Source: Neorickettsia sennetsu str. Miyayama
Lineage (GTDB): Bacteria; Pseudomonadota; Alphaproteobacteria; Rickettsiales; Anaplasmataceae
Assembly: GCF_000013165.1 (NCBI RefSeq)
Contig: NC_007798.1
Span: 558,001 to 622,000, forward strand
Length of the DNA: 64,000 nt
Direction: 5' to 3'
The notes beneath the pieces are model-generated. The model worked only from the letters and a program-made list of their open reading frames with translations, was not told the DNA's origin and did no database searches. The position numbers and the translations under genes are program-made. Positions 8,524-16,333 of this stretch are shown here, in pieces (positions within the stretch are counted from its first letter, which is position 1; each line of letters starts with the position of its first letter).

Positions 8524-9702
8524 ATGAAGGTCGAAACAAGCTGGACTGAGGACTTAAGAACCCTCGTTCAAATAATACGTAATAATGGCGGAGAAGCAAG
8601 ATTCGTTGGCGGCTGCGTGCGGGACCAGCTCTTAGGAAGAAAAATTAGCGATATTGATCTGGCTACAACCCTCAAACCAGAAGAAGCGATAAGGGCACTC
8701 AAAACAAACGGCTTAGTAACTATTCCCACTGGGCTTAAGCACGGTACCTTCACTGTTCTAGTCAATTCAAGACCAATTGAGATAACAACACTAAGGCAGG
8801 ATCTACACTGCGATGGGCGTCACGCAACTGTTTCATTCACAGATAGCTGGAAAGAAGATGCTCAAAGACGGGATTTCACATTCAATGCAATGTATATAGA
8901 CATCGAGGGTAATATTCATGATTATTTTTCCGGATTGGAAGATTTACAGAACAGACGATTAAAATTTGTCGGAGAACCTCATCAGCGAATCGAAGAAGAT
9001 TATCTACGCATATTGAGAGCATTTCGCTTCCAGGCATCTATTTGCAAGACACCGCTCTCGGAAGAAATCCTTCATGCTTGCACAAAGTACAGAAAAAAAA
9101 TCTCTTCACTTTCGGGTGAGAGGATCCAAGGAGAAATGTTTAAACTGCTTTCTTATGTGAACTTCCTTAGCACAGTTTTCACAATGCAGGAAGCAAAAAT
9201 AATAGACGAAGTTCTAGGTGCGAAAGTGTCCTTCTCAGGATTAGATTATGAAAAAAGTCGGCTTATACAAGATCATATCGCGGCTTTGACGCTACTCATA
9301 AGGAATACAGAGAATAGCTATAACCTACAATGGCTGTATTCACGATGGAGAATCTCGAAAAAGGTACAAAAGGCTATTTCAATTCTTTCAGAAGAAAAAG
9401 AAATGCACTGTCCAAAAAAGACCCTGGCAAAGCTCGGCAATGAGCTCACAAGAAAACTGATTAACATCCTGTATGCAGAAAATAAACTGTCTGACATACA
9501 ACGCAAAGATTTTATGTTGGTCACAAATAATTCTGAAAGACCAATTTTTCCGGTAATGGGTAGGGATCTTATACCGCTGGGTTACACCGGACCCGAGATA
9601 GGAAAGAAATTGAAGCAATTAGAATATCTATGGAGAGAAAGTAGTTGTGTCCTCAGTAAAAACGAGCTCCTTTTGATGGCAATTAGGAAACAAGTAAATT
9701 AA
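8524..9702 (+). CDS. cca: tRNA nucleotidyltransferase (CCA-adding enzyme / polyA-polymerase family)
   Basis: A 392-residue class II nucleotidyltransferase. The N-terminal head has EARFVGGCVRDQLLGRKISDIDLAT (residues 25-47), where the GG motif and metal-binding DID (Asp 43, Asp 45) sit, then ITTLRQD and the flexible-loop/NTP motif RRDFTFNAMYIDIEG (about residue 115), and EDYLRILRAFRFQA. It adds or repairs the 3' CCA of tRNAs; both tRNA genes in this window lack an encoded CCA, in line with such a need. The start at 8524 leaves the usual ~25 residues before the GG motif. No Shine-Dalgarno is apparent and the divergent ppiD ATG is 5 bases away, so the mRNA may be leaderless or its promoter may lie inside ppiD. 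Confidence 0.95.
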   Translation: MKVETSWTEDLRTLVQIIRNNGGEARFVGGCVRDQLLGRKISDIDLATTLKPEEAIRALKTNGLVTIPTGLKHGTFTVLVNSRPIEITTLRQDLHCDGRHATVSFTDSWKEDAQRRDFTFNAMYIDIEGNIHDYFSGLEDLQNRRLKFVGEPHQRIEEDYLRILRAFRFQASICKTPLSEEILHACTKYRKKISSLSGERIQGEMFKLLSYVNFLSTVFTMQEAKIIDEVLGAKVSFSGLDYEKSRLIQDHIAALTLLIRNTENSYNLQWLYSRWRISKKVQKAISILSEEKEMHCPKKTLAKLGNELTRKLINILYAENKLSDIQRKDFMLVTNNSERPIFPVMGRDLIPLGYTGPEIGKKLKQLEYLWRESSCVLSKNELLLMAIRKQVN

Positions 9703-9926
9703 TCCCATTTTTCAGATAACACAGAACTGCAAAACCCAGACTTAAAAAGTGAAACCTAGGAAATTTCTCCACACTAAAGCACCAACCAAAGTAGAAGATC
9801 AGTACTACTTATTCGATTAGAAGTACTGCTCGACACGGGGAGAAAAATCTAAGAAACACCTTCTTATGCGTTTACATTCATATACAATGAACGGGATTTA
9901 GCCTTTTATAGAACCCAATCACAAAC

Positions 9927-10820
9927 TTACCTACCCCGGTCACTTTCCTTAGATTTCCTATCAACAAAAGGTGTGAACCCAGCACAGATATTGCTTCCAA
10001 CAGCGATACTGGAAGCTTTCTCAGTCAAAATACCAAGACTATTATTCACCTTAGCTAAGGTAAGCAATCCTTGAGACTTATTTGGAACTCTTGTTGCAAG
10101 TCGTCCGAAATCTTCTCTCCTAATCAGATTAATAATAGATTCAAACTGACTAGCAACAAACGACTGAATTTTACTCACCGAAAGACTTGCATTACCAGAA
10201 ATGCCTTGAGCATTTAACCTCAATAAAACGGCTGCACTAACAACACCTGCCTTCACGAGATCTTTGAGTGAAACTTGCCCTTCCCTTCCGTATGTCTTTG
10301 CGCTTCGGGCATTCGACTCTATGCTTTCACCAGCCCTACGTCTTGGGTCCATCCTCGCCGCAATCATGCAAATGAGCAGTCTCTTTAAAATTTCCTTTGC
10401 ATCTTGCTTCTGCTTTCTTTTAGATAGCTTCGCAAGCAAATCGGTTCCAAGTTCTTCTTCGATTTCGTCTTCTCTTTCCTGTTCTTCCTTCTTTTCCTCT
10501 TCTTGTTCTTTTTCTCTAATTCTAAGCTGGTCCCTCTCTCTTGTATCTGAAGGATTTAGATTCTCGATAATATACTGGACATCCTCTTCAAATAACTCTT
10601 TGCCGATCGGCAGAACCCTTTTCTTGCCCACAAGCATAACTATCTCCTCGATAATGCGTAGTGGAAGACCAGATATCTTAGCAATCTTCTTTTGCTGTTC
10701 GTAAAAGTATCTGTAGGCTCTTTGATAGTACCGAGAATCCGCACCATCGAAGCTTGCTAATGCTTCTCTGATAGAACGCTTTATCTCATTGACAATTTCT
10801 TCAGCTACTTTCTTTTCCAC
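9927..10820 (-). CDS. unknown acidic coiled-coil protein
   Basis: A 297-residue protein starting at GTG 10820. I do not recognise it. It has no signal peptide and no membrane segment. Residues about 1-90 are helical and mixed charge. Residues about 92-128 are an extreme Glu/Lys/Arg coiled coil (repeats such as EKEQEEEKKEEQEREDEIEE). Then comes KRKQKQDAKEILKRLLICMIAARMDPRRRAGESIESNARS and a Ser/Ala-rich C-terminal half with DLVKAGVVSAAVLLRLNAQG. It ends in polar, basic residues (RKSKESDRGR). It is convergent with cca and far from ribB, apparently a single-gene unit. A structural or secreted cytosolic role is possible, but nothing in the sequence fixes it. Confidence 0.8.
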   Translation of the reverse strand: MEKKVAEEIVNEIKRSIREALASFDGADSRYYQRAYRYFYEQQKKIAKISGLPLRIIEEIVMLVGKKRVLPIGKELFEEDVQYIIENLNPSDTRERDQLRIREKEQEEEKKEEQEREDEIEEELGTDLLAKLSKRKQKQDAKEILKRLLICMIAARMDPRRRAGESIESNARSAKTYGREGQVSLKDLVKAGVVSAAVLLRLNAQGISGNASLSVSKIQSFVASQFESIINLIRREDFGRLATRVPNKSQGLLTLAKVNNSLGILTEKASSIAVGSNICAGFTPFVDRKSKESDRGR

Positions 10821-11116
10821 AAAAACAAGAAACTAACATACAATGGCATAGTAAAATAAGTAAAAAAATTGCAACGCACATGCAACAGCAGAGAATCTGC
10901 TGCGCAGAAGGAAACTGAAGTAGAGCACTATAACAGTGCTACATCAACTGCAACTCCCCAGAACGTAAAACACATATATCACTAGGGTCGAACCAGCTTT
11001 TCAAAAAAGGCTGCACTACTAGAAAAGCAAGCGATCACAGACAAACAAAGAAACCCCATAACAAGAGAAAGACGCCACCTAAGAAGTTTCATAAAGAATC
11101 CATATCGTCTGACTCG

Positions 11117-11749
11117 TTAAAAGAGAATGCTAGTACCTTTCTCTTTCAGATAAGTAATTAAAAGATCTATGCTAGTAAGGCAAAGATCATATTTCCTAGC
11201 GAAGTCCGTTAAATAGGGTAATCTAGCTGCATCACCAGCCTCATCAAGTATCTCGCACAGCATGGACTCTGATTTAAAACCAGCTAAACGAGCAAAAGTT
11301 GCAGCACCCTCAGTGTGCCCAGAGCGCACCATCAACCCTCCTTCCTCTATCATTAACGGAAAAACATGTCCAGGTGAAACAAAGCTATCCTTATCGACAT
11401 TATCATTCGCCAACAGGCGCATAGTGCGCACACGGTCACGAACAGATATTCCCGTACTCACACCTTCCTTTGCCTCTATGGTAGTGACAAATCTAGCAAC
11501 ATTGGAAGACTCACACGAATCAGACCGCTTGATAAGATCTAAGCCGAGCTTTTCACACAAACTTTTAGTTACACAGACACATGGAAGACCACGACAATGT
11601 GTGACTACAAAATTCATGATCTCACTTGTCAGTATTTGAACTGGTACCACTATATCACCCTCATTCTCTCTATCACTGGAGTCAACAAGAACAAAAGGCT
11701 TATTCCTTTCTTTAAGCTGGTGTATTACCTCTTCTACAGTGGAAAACAT
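11117..11749 (-). CDS. ribB: 3,4-dihydroxy-2-butanone 4-phosphate synthase
   Basis: A 210-residue enzyme that converts ribulose 5-phosphate to 3,4-dihydroxy-2-butanone 4-phosphate and formate, feeding the xylene ring of riboflavin. Family motifs are VLVDSSDRENEGDIVVP near residue 22 (the acidic metal-binding loop D..RE.EGD), THCRGLPCVCV, TGISVRDR, and VSPGHVFPLMIEEGGLMVRSGHTEGAATFARLAG (residues about 123-156) with active-site His and Glu. It is a stand-alone RibB with no GTP cyclohydrolase II fusion. It is divergent from ftsK over about 170-260 bp. The start ATG at 11749 is unambiguous. Confidence 0.96.
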   Translation of the reverse strand: MFSTVEEVIHQLKERNKPFVLVDSSDRENEGDIVVPVQILTSEIMNFVVTHCRGLPCVCVTKSLCEKLGLDLIKRSDSCESSNVARFVTTIEAKEGVSTGISVRDRVRTMRLLANDNVDKDSFVSPGHVFPLMIEEGGLMVRSGHTEGAATFARLAGFKSESMLCEILDEAGDAARLPYLTDFARKYDLCLTSIDLLITYLKEKGTSILF

Positions 11750-12006
11750 TTATATAGCAAGTTAGGCAATGTATAGAGTAAAGCATGTTCCTATAAAAAT
11801 CCAATGTCTAGGCCTGACACAACACAAAAATAACGATCAAAAGTAGCGCACCTCTATCCCGGCAGTATCATCGTAATTCACACAATAACCCACGTCCATA
11901 GTTGCGCTAAGGGCTTTTACCGATGCCTCTTTCGGTATTTCACTCTCTTAAAGTGCTCTTCAATCAATGCTACACTGCCCAGTATCAAAGAAAGAGCTCG
12001 GTGAGG

Positions 12007-14436
12007 ATGGCACAAAAAATCAAAAACTTTCTTTACATACTTTCATCAATCACGTGTAGACTTGTATTGCTTTTCCTAATGGTTTGCAGCTTAAAAAGTG
12101 GTGAGGAGATACCTTCCTTTACTACTGCAGCAGAGTTACATAGCAGCAAATTTATATTTTTCGGTCGGTCAGCAGCAACTTATCTAATGACTCTAATTGG
12201 ACTTGGATTCTACCCACTCTGTACGCTACTTGTGTGCAGTTTCATTCTTTCCAGAGAAAAAGTCATTCTTTTAAGCGTGTTAATTCTTATATTGATCACG
12301 TTGTTATCAAAGGTCCCACCGTCTGATGAATGGCTATTCGGCTCATACGGAGGAATCATGGGTTCATTACTCGCGAGTTATTTGGACCACCCACACGCGT
12401 CACACTTTTTGATAGCGCTGACAATCATTCTAAGCTTATGGATTTTCAATTTCCTCACGATAAGGAAGATAAAAAAAGCTATAAGAAAAGCATTTTGCAC
12501 TGTGAAAGTGCTTGCCTCGTTACCGCTGTTACTCCTGAAGAAGAAATTAAAATCCAAGTCGCACGATGATAAGGGCAACGCGGTTACACAAAAAGGCCAC
12601 ATACATAATGAGACACCGGAAGAAGACCTTCCTATAAAGTGCACATACAATTTCATCAAAGAGAAGGAACCACATGTAAATGAAGAAGATAAAGGCCAAA
12701 CCTTCTCTGAAATAAATAAAAAAGCTTCCCATGAAGTTTTAACACCTACAATTAAACCCAAGAAAAAGCCATCACTCAAGGAGAGGATGGAGTCATCAGG
12801 TACAAAATCATTTTCACAGAAGGACTCTATTCCGGCTCATGAAGAACGTATCGAAACCGAAAAAACAAGCAAGTCTTCCTCTCTCAAAGAAAGCTCCATC
12901 ATGAGAAAGTTTACGTCTCATGAAATCAGGAAGAAATTCAAATCCGGTACTTTTGCTATCGAGACAAACACAATACCCCCGCTGGAGCTACTTAAGGAAC
13001 GTAGCCCTGAGCCCAAACAACTAGAAGATACACAAAAAGAAGGTGAGAATCTAAGAAAAGTACTAGAAGACTTTAAAATAGAGTGCAAAATGGTCGAGAT
13101 CACAGTTGGACCTGTAGTGACGCTGTACGAACTACAGCCGGCAGCTGGCATAAAATCATCCTCAATCATTGCACTTTCAGCAGATGTTGCAAGAACAATG
13201 AGTGCCATCTCAGCAAGAATCTCGATCATACCAGGACGAAGCGTAATTGGGGTAGAGCTTCCAAATAAGCACAGGGAAGTTGTGCTTTTGCGAGAAATTT
13301 TAGAATCGGGCGAGTATCAAGCAGCTGATAAGGTTCTCCCAATAGCACTTGGCAAAAGTATTAGCGGTGAACCAGTAGTCGTCGACCTCGCAAAGATGCC
13401 GCATCTTTTAGTTGCAGGCACAACAGGATCCGGGAAATCCGTGGCAATAAACACAATGATCCTCTCATTGATATACAAACTTGAACCCGACAAATGCAAG
13501 CTCATAATGATAGACCCAAAAATGCTTGAGCTGTCCATTTACAATGATATTCCTCATTTGCTTTCGCCTGTTGTAACAGACCCTAAAAAGGCTGTGGTCG
13601 CACTAAAGTGGGTAGTCAAGGAAATGGAAGAACGCTACCGACTCATGACAAAACTCTCTGTGAGGAATATTGAGAGCTACAACAAAAAAGCTGAGGAGTT
13701 TATAAAGCGAGGCAAGCTTTTTGAATATGAAGAAACAATTGGAATAGATCCCACAACAAAAGAGAAACTCACTCGTACACAAAGCATTGAACTCGAGAAG
13801 TTACCCTTTATCGTAGTTGTAGTTGATGAGATGGCAGATTTAATGCTCGTTGCAGGGAAGGAAATTGAAACATCAATACAAAGACTAGCGCAAATGGCTA
13901 GAGCTTCGGGAATCCATATAATAATGGCAACACAGCGTCCGTCGGTGGACATCATCACTGGTGTTATTAAGGCAAACTTCCCAACTAGAATCAGTTTCGC
14001 AGTTACCTCAAAAATTGATAGTAGGACTATCCTTGGTGAACAGGGAGCAGAGCAACTTCTTGGACGTGGTGACATGTTATATATGGCTGCTGGCCAAGCA
14101 CCTGTGAGAATACACGGACCATATGTGAGCGATCCCGAAGTAGAGAAAATTGCAGAATATTTAAAAAAATCTGGGAGTCCGCAGTACAACGAAAATATCG
14201 TGCTTGAAGAGGAATCAGATGAAGATACAGCAGTCAGTGTTGCTGGTGGTGATGATTTCAATTCTCTCTACGCGCAGGCAATAGAAATAGTAAGGAAAGA
14301 TAATAAGGTCTCAATCAGTTACATCCAAAGACGACTCTCACTTGGATATAACAAGGCTGCAAAACTCGTTGAAAAGATGGAAGAGGAAGGTGTTGTGAGC
14401 CCGCCAAATAATGCAGGAAAAAGAACTCTCCTTTAG
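12007..14436 (+). CDS. ftsK: DNA translocase FtsK
   Basis: 809 residues from ATG 12007, preceded by a purine-rich AAAGAG; an in-frame ATG at 11923 would add 28 residues. FtsK pumps chromosome ends through the closing septum and activates XerCD. The N-terminal 190 residues hold four membrane helices (for example LCTLLVCSFILS and HFLIALTIILSLWIFNFL), fewer than or equal to other FtsKs. A charged linker follows (residues ~200-330), then the alpha/beta motor with Walker A GTTGSGKS (near residue 470) and Walker B VVVVDEMAD (near residue 600), and a C-terminal gamma winged helix (last ~60 residues, ISYIQRRLSLGYNKAAKLVE) that reads KOPS-like sites. It is a single-gene unit. Confidence 0.96.
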   Translation: MAQKIKNFLYILSSITCRLVLLFLMVCSLKSGEEIPSFTTAAELHSSKFIFFGRSAATYLMTLIGLGFYPLCTLLVCSFILSREKVILLSVLILILITLLSKVPPSDEWLFGSYGGIMGSLLASYLDHPHASHFLIALTIILSLWIFNFLTIRKIKKAIRKAFCTVKVLASLPLLLLKKKLKSKSHDDKGNAVTQKGHIHNETPEEDLPIKCTYNFIKEKEPHVNEEDKGQTFSEINKKASHEVLTPTIKPKKKPSLKERMESSGTKSFSQKDSIPAHEERIETEKTSKSSSLKESSIMRKFTSHEIRKKFKSGTFAIETNTIPPLELLKERSPEPKQLEDTQKEGENLRKVLEDFKIECKMVEITVGPVVTLYELQPAAGIKSSSIIALSADVARTMSAISARISIIPGRSVIGVELPNKHREVVLLREILESGEYQAADKVLPIALGKSISGEPVVVDLAKMPHLLVAGTTGSGKSVAINTMILSLIYKLEPDKCKLIMIDPKMLELSIYNDIPHLLSPVVTDPKKAVVALKWVVKEMEERYRLMTKLSVRNIESYNKKAEEFIKRGKLFEYEETIGIDPTTKEKLTRTQSIELEKLPFIVVVVDEMADLMLVAGKEIETSIQRLAQMARASGIHIIMATQRPSVDIITGVIKANFPTRISFAVTSKIDSRTILGEQGAEQLLGRGDMLYMAAGQAPVRIHGPYVSDPEVEKIAEYLKKSGSPQYNENIVLEEESDEDTAVSVAGGDDFNSLYAQAIEIVRKDNKVSISYIQRRLSLGYNKAAKLVEKMEEEGVVSPPNNAGKRTLL

Positions 14437-14565
14437 CAAACTTTTGCACTAACAATAAGAATAAGCTTCACAGGAGCAAGAGTCACTCGCTGTTTAGAGA
14501 GAATTAAGGCACTCGGTCAATCTTGCTTTCACCGCTAAAACTCATTAACAATTTAATTATTATTT

Positions 14566-14588
14566 ACCTTTAACAAAGGTTTAAGTAA
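14566..14588 (+). promoter_or_regulatory. hairpin that pairs with the Shine-Dalgarno of the 275-residue gene
   Basis: ACCTTT (14566-14571) and AAAGGT (14575-14580) form a perfect 6-bp stem with the 3-base loop AAC. The right arm contains AAAGG, the best Shine-Dalgarno for the ATG at 14589 (spacing 9 bases). In RNA the ribosome site would be closed when the hairpin forms. Confidence 0.45.
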
Positions 14589-15416
14589 ATGGACAATCCA
14601 ACTGGCAAGCAGGGTGACCCACCTGAACACGTTGACGAAGAACAAAACAATCAGACCCAACAAGGTAACAATGCAGAAGCAGCCAGTAGTAACGGCGAGG
14701 GAGAGGTCTTTCAAGAAGCAGAAGGCGCCACAGGTGGAGCAGGTGCCCAGCAAGATGCTCCACAACCACCTGAAGGAGAGCAAGGCGCTGTAGGAGGTGT
14801 GGATGCCCAGCAAGATGCTGAAGCAGGAGAGTCCAGTAGTAACGGCGAGGAAGAGATCTTTCAAGAAGCAGAAGGCGCCACAGGTGGAACAGGTGCTCAG
14901 CAAGATGCTCCACAACCACCTGAAGAAGAGCAAGGCGCTGTAGGAGGTGCACCACAACTCGGCAACCAAGAGCCATCACCATCACAGGAACTGGCTCGCC
15001 TGCTGACAGGACTAACCGATGTTCCAAGAAAATGTACTCCTTTTCAGATCATCTGTGCTGCAGGATTTGCATATGCTATTGATCCACAAACGCGAATATT
15101 TTTCCGCAGACATCTACTAAGAACGGGTCGGTTTGACTGGATATTCCCAAGAGAAAGAGCTGCTCAGAGAAGAGTATTAGAGAGATTCATGACAGATCCA
15201 AGATTTGTGTTCGATATGCTGTCAATACTGTTTGGTATGTTCATGGCCATGTACACGATAGTTAAAATGTGTCTCTGGTGCATAGTGTACCTCATGTTGG
15301 ATGCGATAGGTGTTTTTGAAGATCATGATGAAAATGGACAGCAACCACCCCCTCACGGAGGACTTAACGAAGCCAGGGTAGGTAGGATAGATCAAGGAGG
15401 ACGAAATCATAATTAA
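14589..15416 (+). CDS. unknown acidic repeat-bearing membrane protein
   Basis: 275 residues, not recognised. The N-terminal ~140 residues are hydrophilic, rich in Gly, Gln, Glu, Ala and Pro, and contain two near-identical 39-residue blocks (about residues 32-71 and 82-121; core EIFQEAEGATGG, AQQDAPQPPE, EQGAVGG) with a 50-residue period. The C-terminal half has a short hydrophobic stretch (FQIICAAGFAYAI, ~residues 154-166) and a strong double membrane segment (~residues 205-240, MLSILFGMFMAMYTIVKMCLWCIVYLMLDAIGVF), then a polar tail. No signal peptide precedes the acidic domain. Composition and repeats recall variable surface or secreted proteins of Anaplasmataceae; that is inference. It heads a cluster of decayed genes with a similar layout (acidic low-complexity part followed by membrane segments). 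Confidence 0.85.
   Translation: MDNPTGKQGDPPEHVDEEQNNQTQQGNNAEAASSNGEGEVFQEAEGATGGAGAQQDAPQPPEGEQGAVGGVDAQQDAEAGESSSNGEEEIFQEAEGATGGTGAQQDAPQPPEEEQGAVGGAPQLGNQEPSPSQELARLLTGLTDVPRKCTPFQIICAAGFAYAIDPQTRIFFRRHLLRTGRFDWIFPRERAAQRRVLERFMTDPRFVFDMLSILFGMFMAMYTIVKMCLWCIVYLMLDAIGVFEDHDENGQQPPPHGGLNEARVGRIDQGGRNHN
14684..14949 (+). repeat. two imperfect direct repeats of about 117 bp, period 150 bp
   Basis: Copy 1 spans about 14684-14799 and copy 2 about 14834-14949; both start with CAGTAGTAACGGCGAGG and end with GCGCTGTAGGAGGTG. Differences are few and all keep the reading frame. The period (150 bp, 50 codons) allows copy-number change without frameshift. Confidence 0.9.
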
Positions 15417-15420
15417 AATT

Positions 15421-15480
15421 TTAGCTAATGTTTGCCTAATAAGTTAAATATTTACTTGACAAGTTGAACGTTTACTTAAT
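15421..15480. promoter_or_regulatory. three phased 20-bp repeats with dyad character
   Basis: Three abutting 20-bp blocks: 15421-15440 (degenerate), AAGTTAAATATTTACTTGAC at 15441-15460 and AAGTTGAACGTTTACTTAAT at 15461-15480. In copies 2 and 3 the arms AAGT/ACTT flank centres AATATT and AACGTT, both self-complementary, so the centre changed symmetrically. Spacing is close to two helical turns. They lie 29 bases before the small gene at 15509. Confidence 0.5.
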
Positions 15481-15508
15481 AAATTTAGAAAAATAGAAAG
15501 CAATCAAT

Positions 15509-15643
15509 ATGTTAAACACAAATGATAAAGACCCCAATCAAAACGGTCGTGATACAAGGAAATGGTGGGGGGAATCCGAGAAGGCTTACGGCATCAAGTA
15601 TAGATTAAACAAGACGACGGCGCGGGCGCGATTGAAGTTTTAA
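15509..15643 (+). CDS. small unknown protein, probably a truncated family member
   Basis: A 44-residue open frame starting MLNTNDKDPNQNGRD and ending in TARARLKF. Its first bases (ATGTTAAAC then ACAA) match those of the next gene at 15682 (ATGTTAAACTCAA), which suggests both derive from one ancestral gene 5' end. The remainder is polar and basic with no membrane part, so it is probably a remnant. It may also be an untranslated chance frame. Confidence 0.4.
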   Translation: MLNTNDKDPNQNGRDTRKWWGESEKAYGIKYRLNKTTARARLKF

Positions 15644-15681
15644 TTAGGGTCTGCTGTTGATTTATTAAATGTAAAGTAAAT

Positions 15682-16333
15682 ATGTTAAACTCAAGGGGTG
15701 GAGGTGCCTGCACTAACAAAAGTGGAGATACAGGAAATGATGGTAATAACCCAGATCAAGGTAACAACCCGACACAAGGTAGGGGCCAACAAGCACCTAT
15801 AAGAGGCAGAAGGAGACGTAGACGCGTGAGAGCGGGGGGGTCAGGATGAAAGTAGTGATAGAGAGACTAGTAACGTAGGAGGAGGTGCCCGCCAAACGGA
15901 CGGCGTGGAACAATGGGATGACGAACCAGAAGGCGCTGAAGGAAGACAACTTCAGTACGTTTTTATACTCCTTGTTGTTGCATTTTGTTTAAATTATTTT
16001 CTTCGGTCATCTCTTATTAAAATAAGGGATCATGCCAGAGAACAAAGTGGAGGCTACCAAGAAAGGCACGAACCAAAAGAAAGCCCGCTACCACAAATTG
16101 GTCCCCTCTACGTGATTGTGCTGGGTTGGTTCTTATATTTTTTAGTAGCACTTGTAACGGGAGCAGTAGGTTTACTTGGAGCACCGGGCAATCGACTTAG
16201 AATGCTTCTAGGGAGTGGAGGAGCAGATGCAGGACAGCGTGAGGATAATCTTCTCTCAGGAGAAGGATCACTTACTGGTACACTTGATGATCCGGAACCA
16301 GAAGAACATACTGAAGGCCGGGATTTTAGCTAA
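15682..16333 (+). pseudogene. two-helix membrane protein gene split by a frameshift at a run of seven Gs
   Basis: From ATG 15682 the frame gives 55 residues (MLNSRGGGAC, Asn/Gly/Gln-rich, then RGRRRRRRVR) and stops at TGA 15847-15849, just after a (G)7 run at 15834-15840. Reading with one G fewer joins, without any stop, an open frame that continues to TAA 16331-16333, giving a 216-residue protein: low-complexity N-terminus, poly-Arg patch, acidic stretch (EQWDDEPEGAEG), membrane helix 1 (~residues 90-112, VFILLVVAFCLNYFL), a charged loop, helix 2 (~141-165, YVIVLGWFLYFLVALVTGAVG) and an acidic C-terminus. The downstream part has its own GTG at 15905. It could be a dead gene, a phase-variable gene caught in the off state, or a sequencing error. 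Layout matches the gene at 14589. Confidence 0.65.
15834..15840 (+). repeat. (G)7 homopolymer at the frame break
   Basis: Seven consecutive Gs in an AT-rich region, exactly where the 15682 gene changes frame. Six Gs would make the gene continuous; seven give TGA after two further codons (TCA GGA TGA). Confidence 0.9.

Noticed and set aside
10264-10704. 146-codon plus-strand frame, Ser-rich
   Set aside because: It is the antisense of the Glu-rich coiled coil (Glu codons read as Ser/Phe on the other strand).
14553-15027. Two long minus-strand open frames opposite the 150-bp repeats
   Set aside because: They mirror the Gln/Gly/Glu codons of the plus-strand repeats; codon use and Leu-rich, repeated translation show they are shadows.
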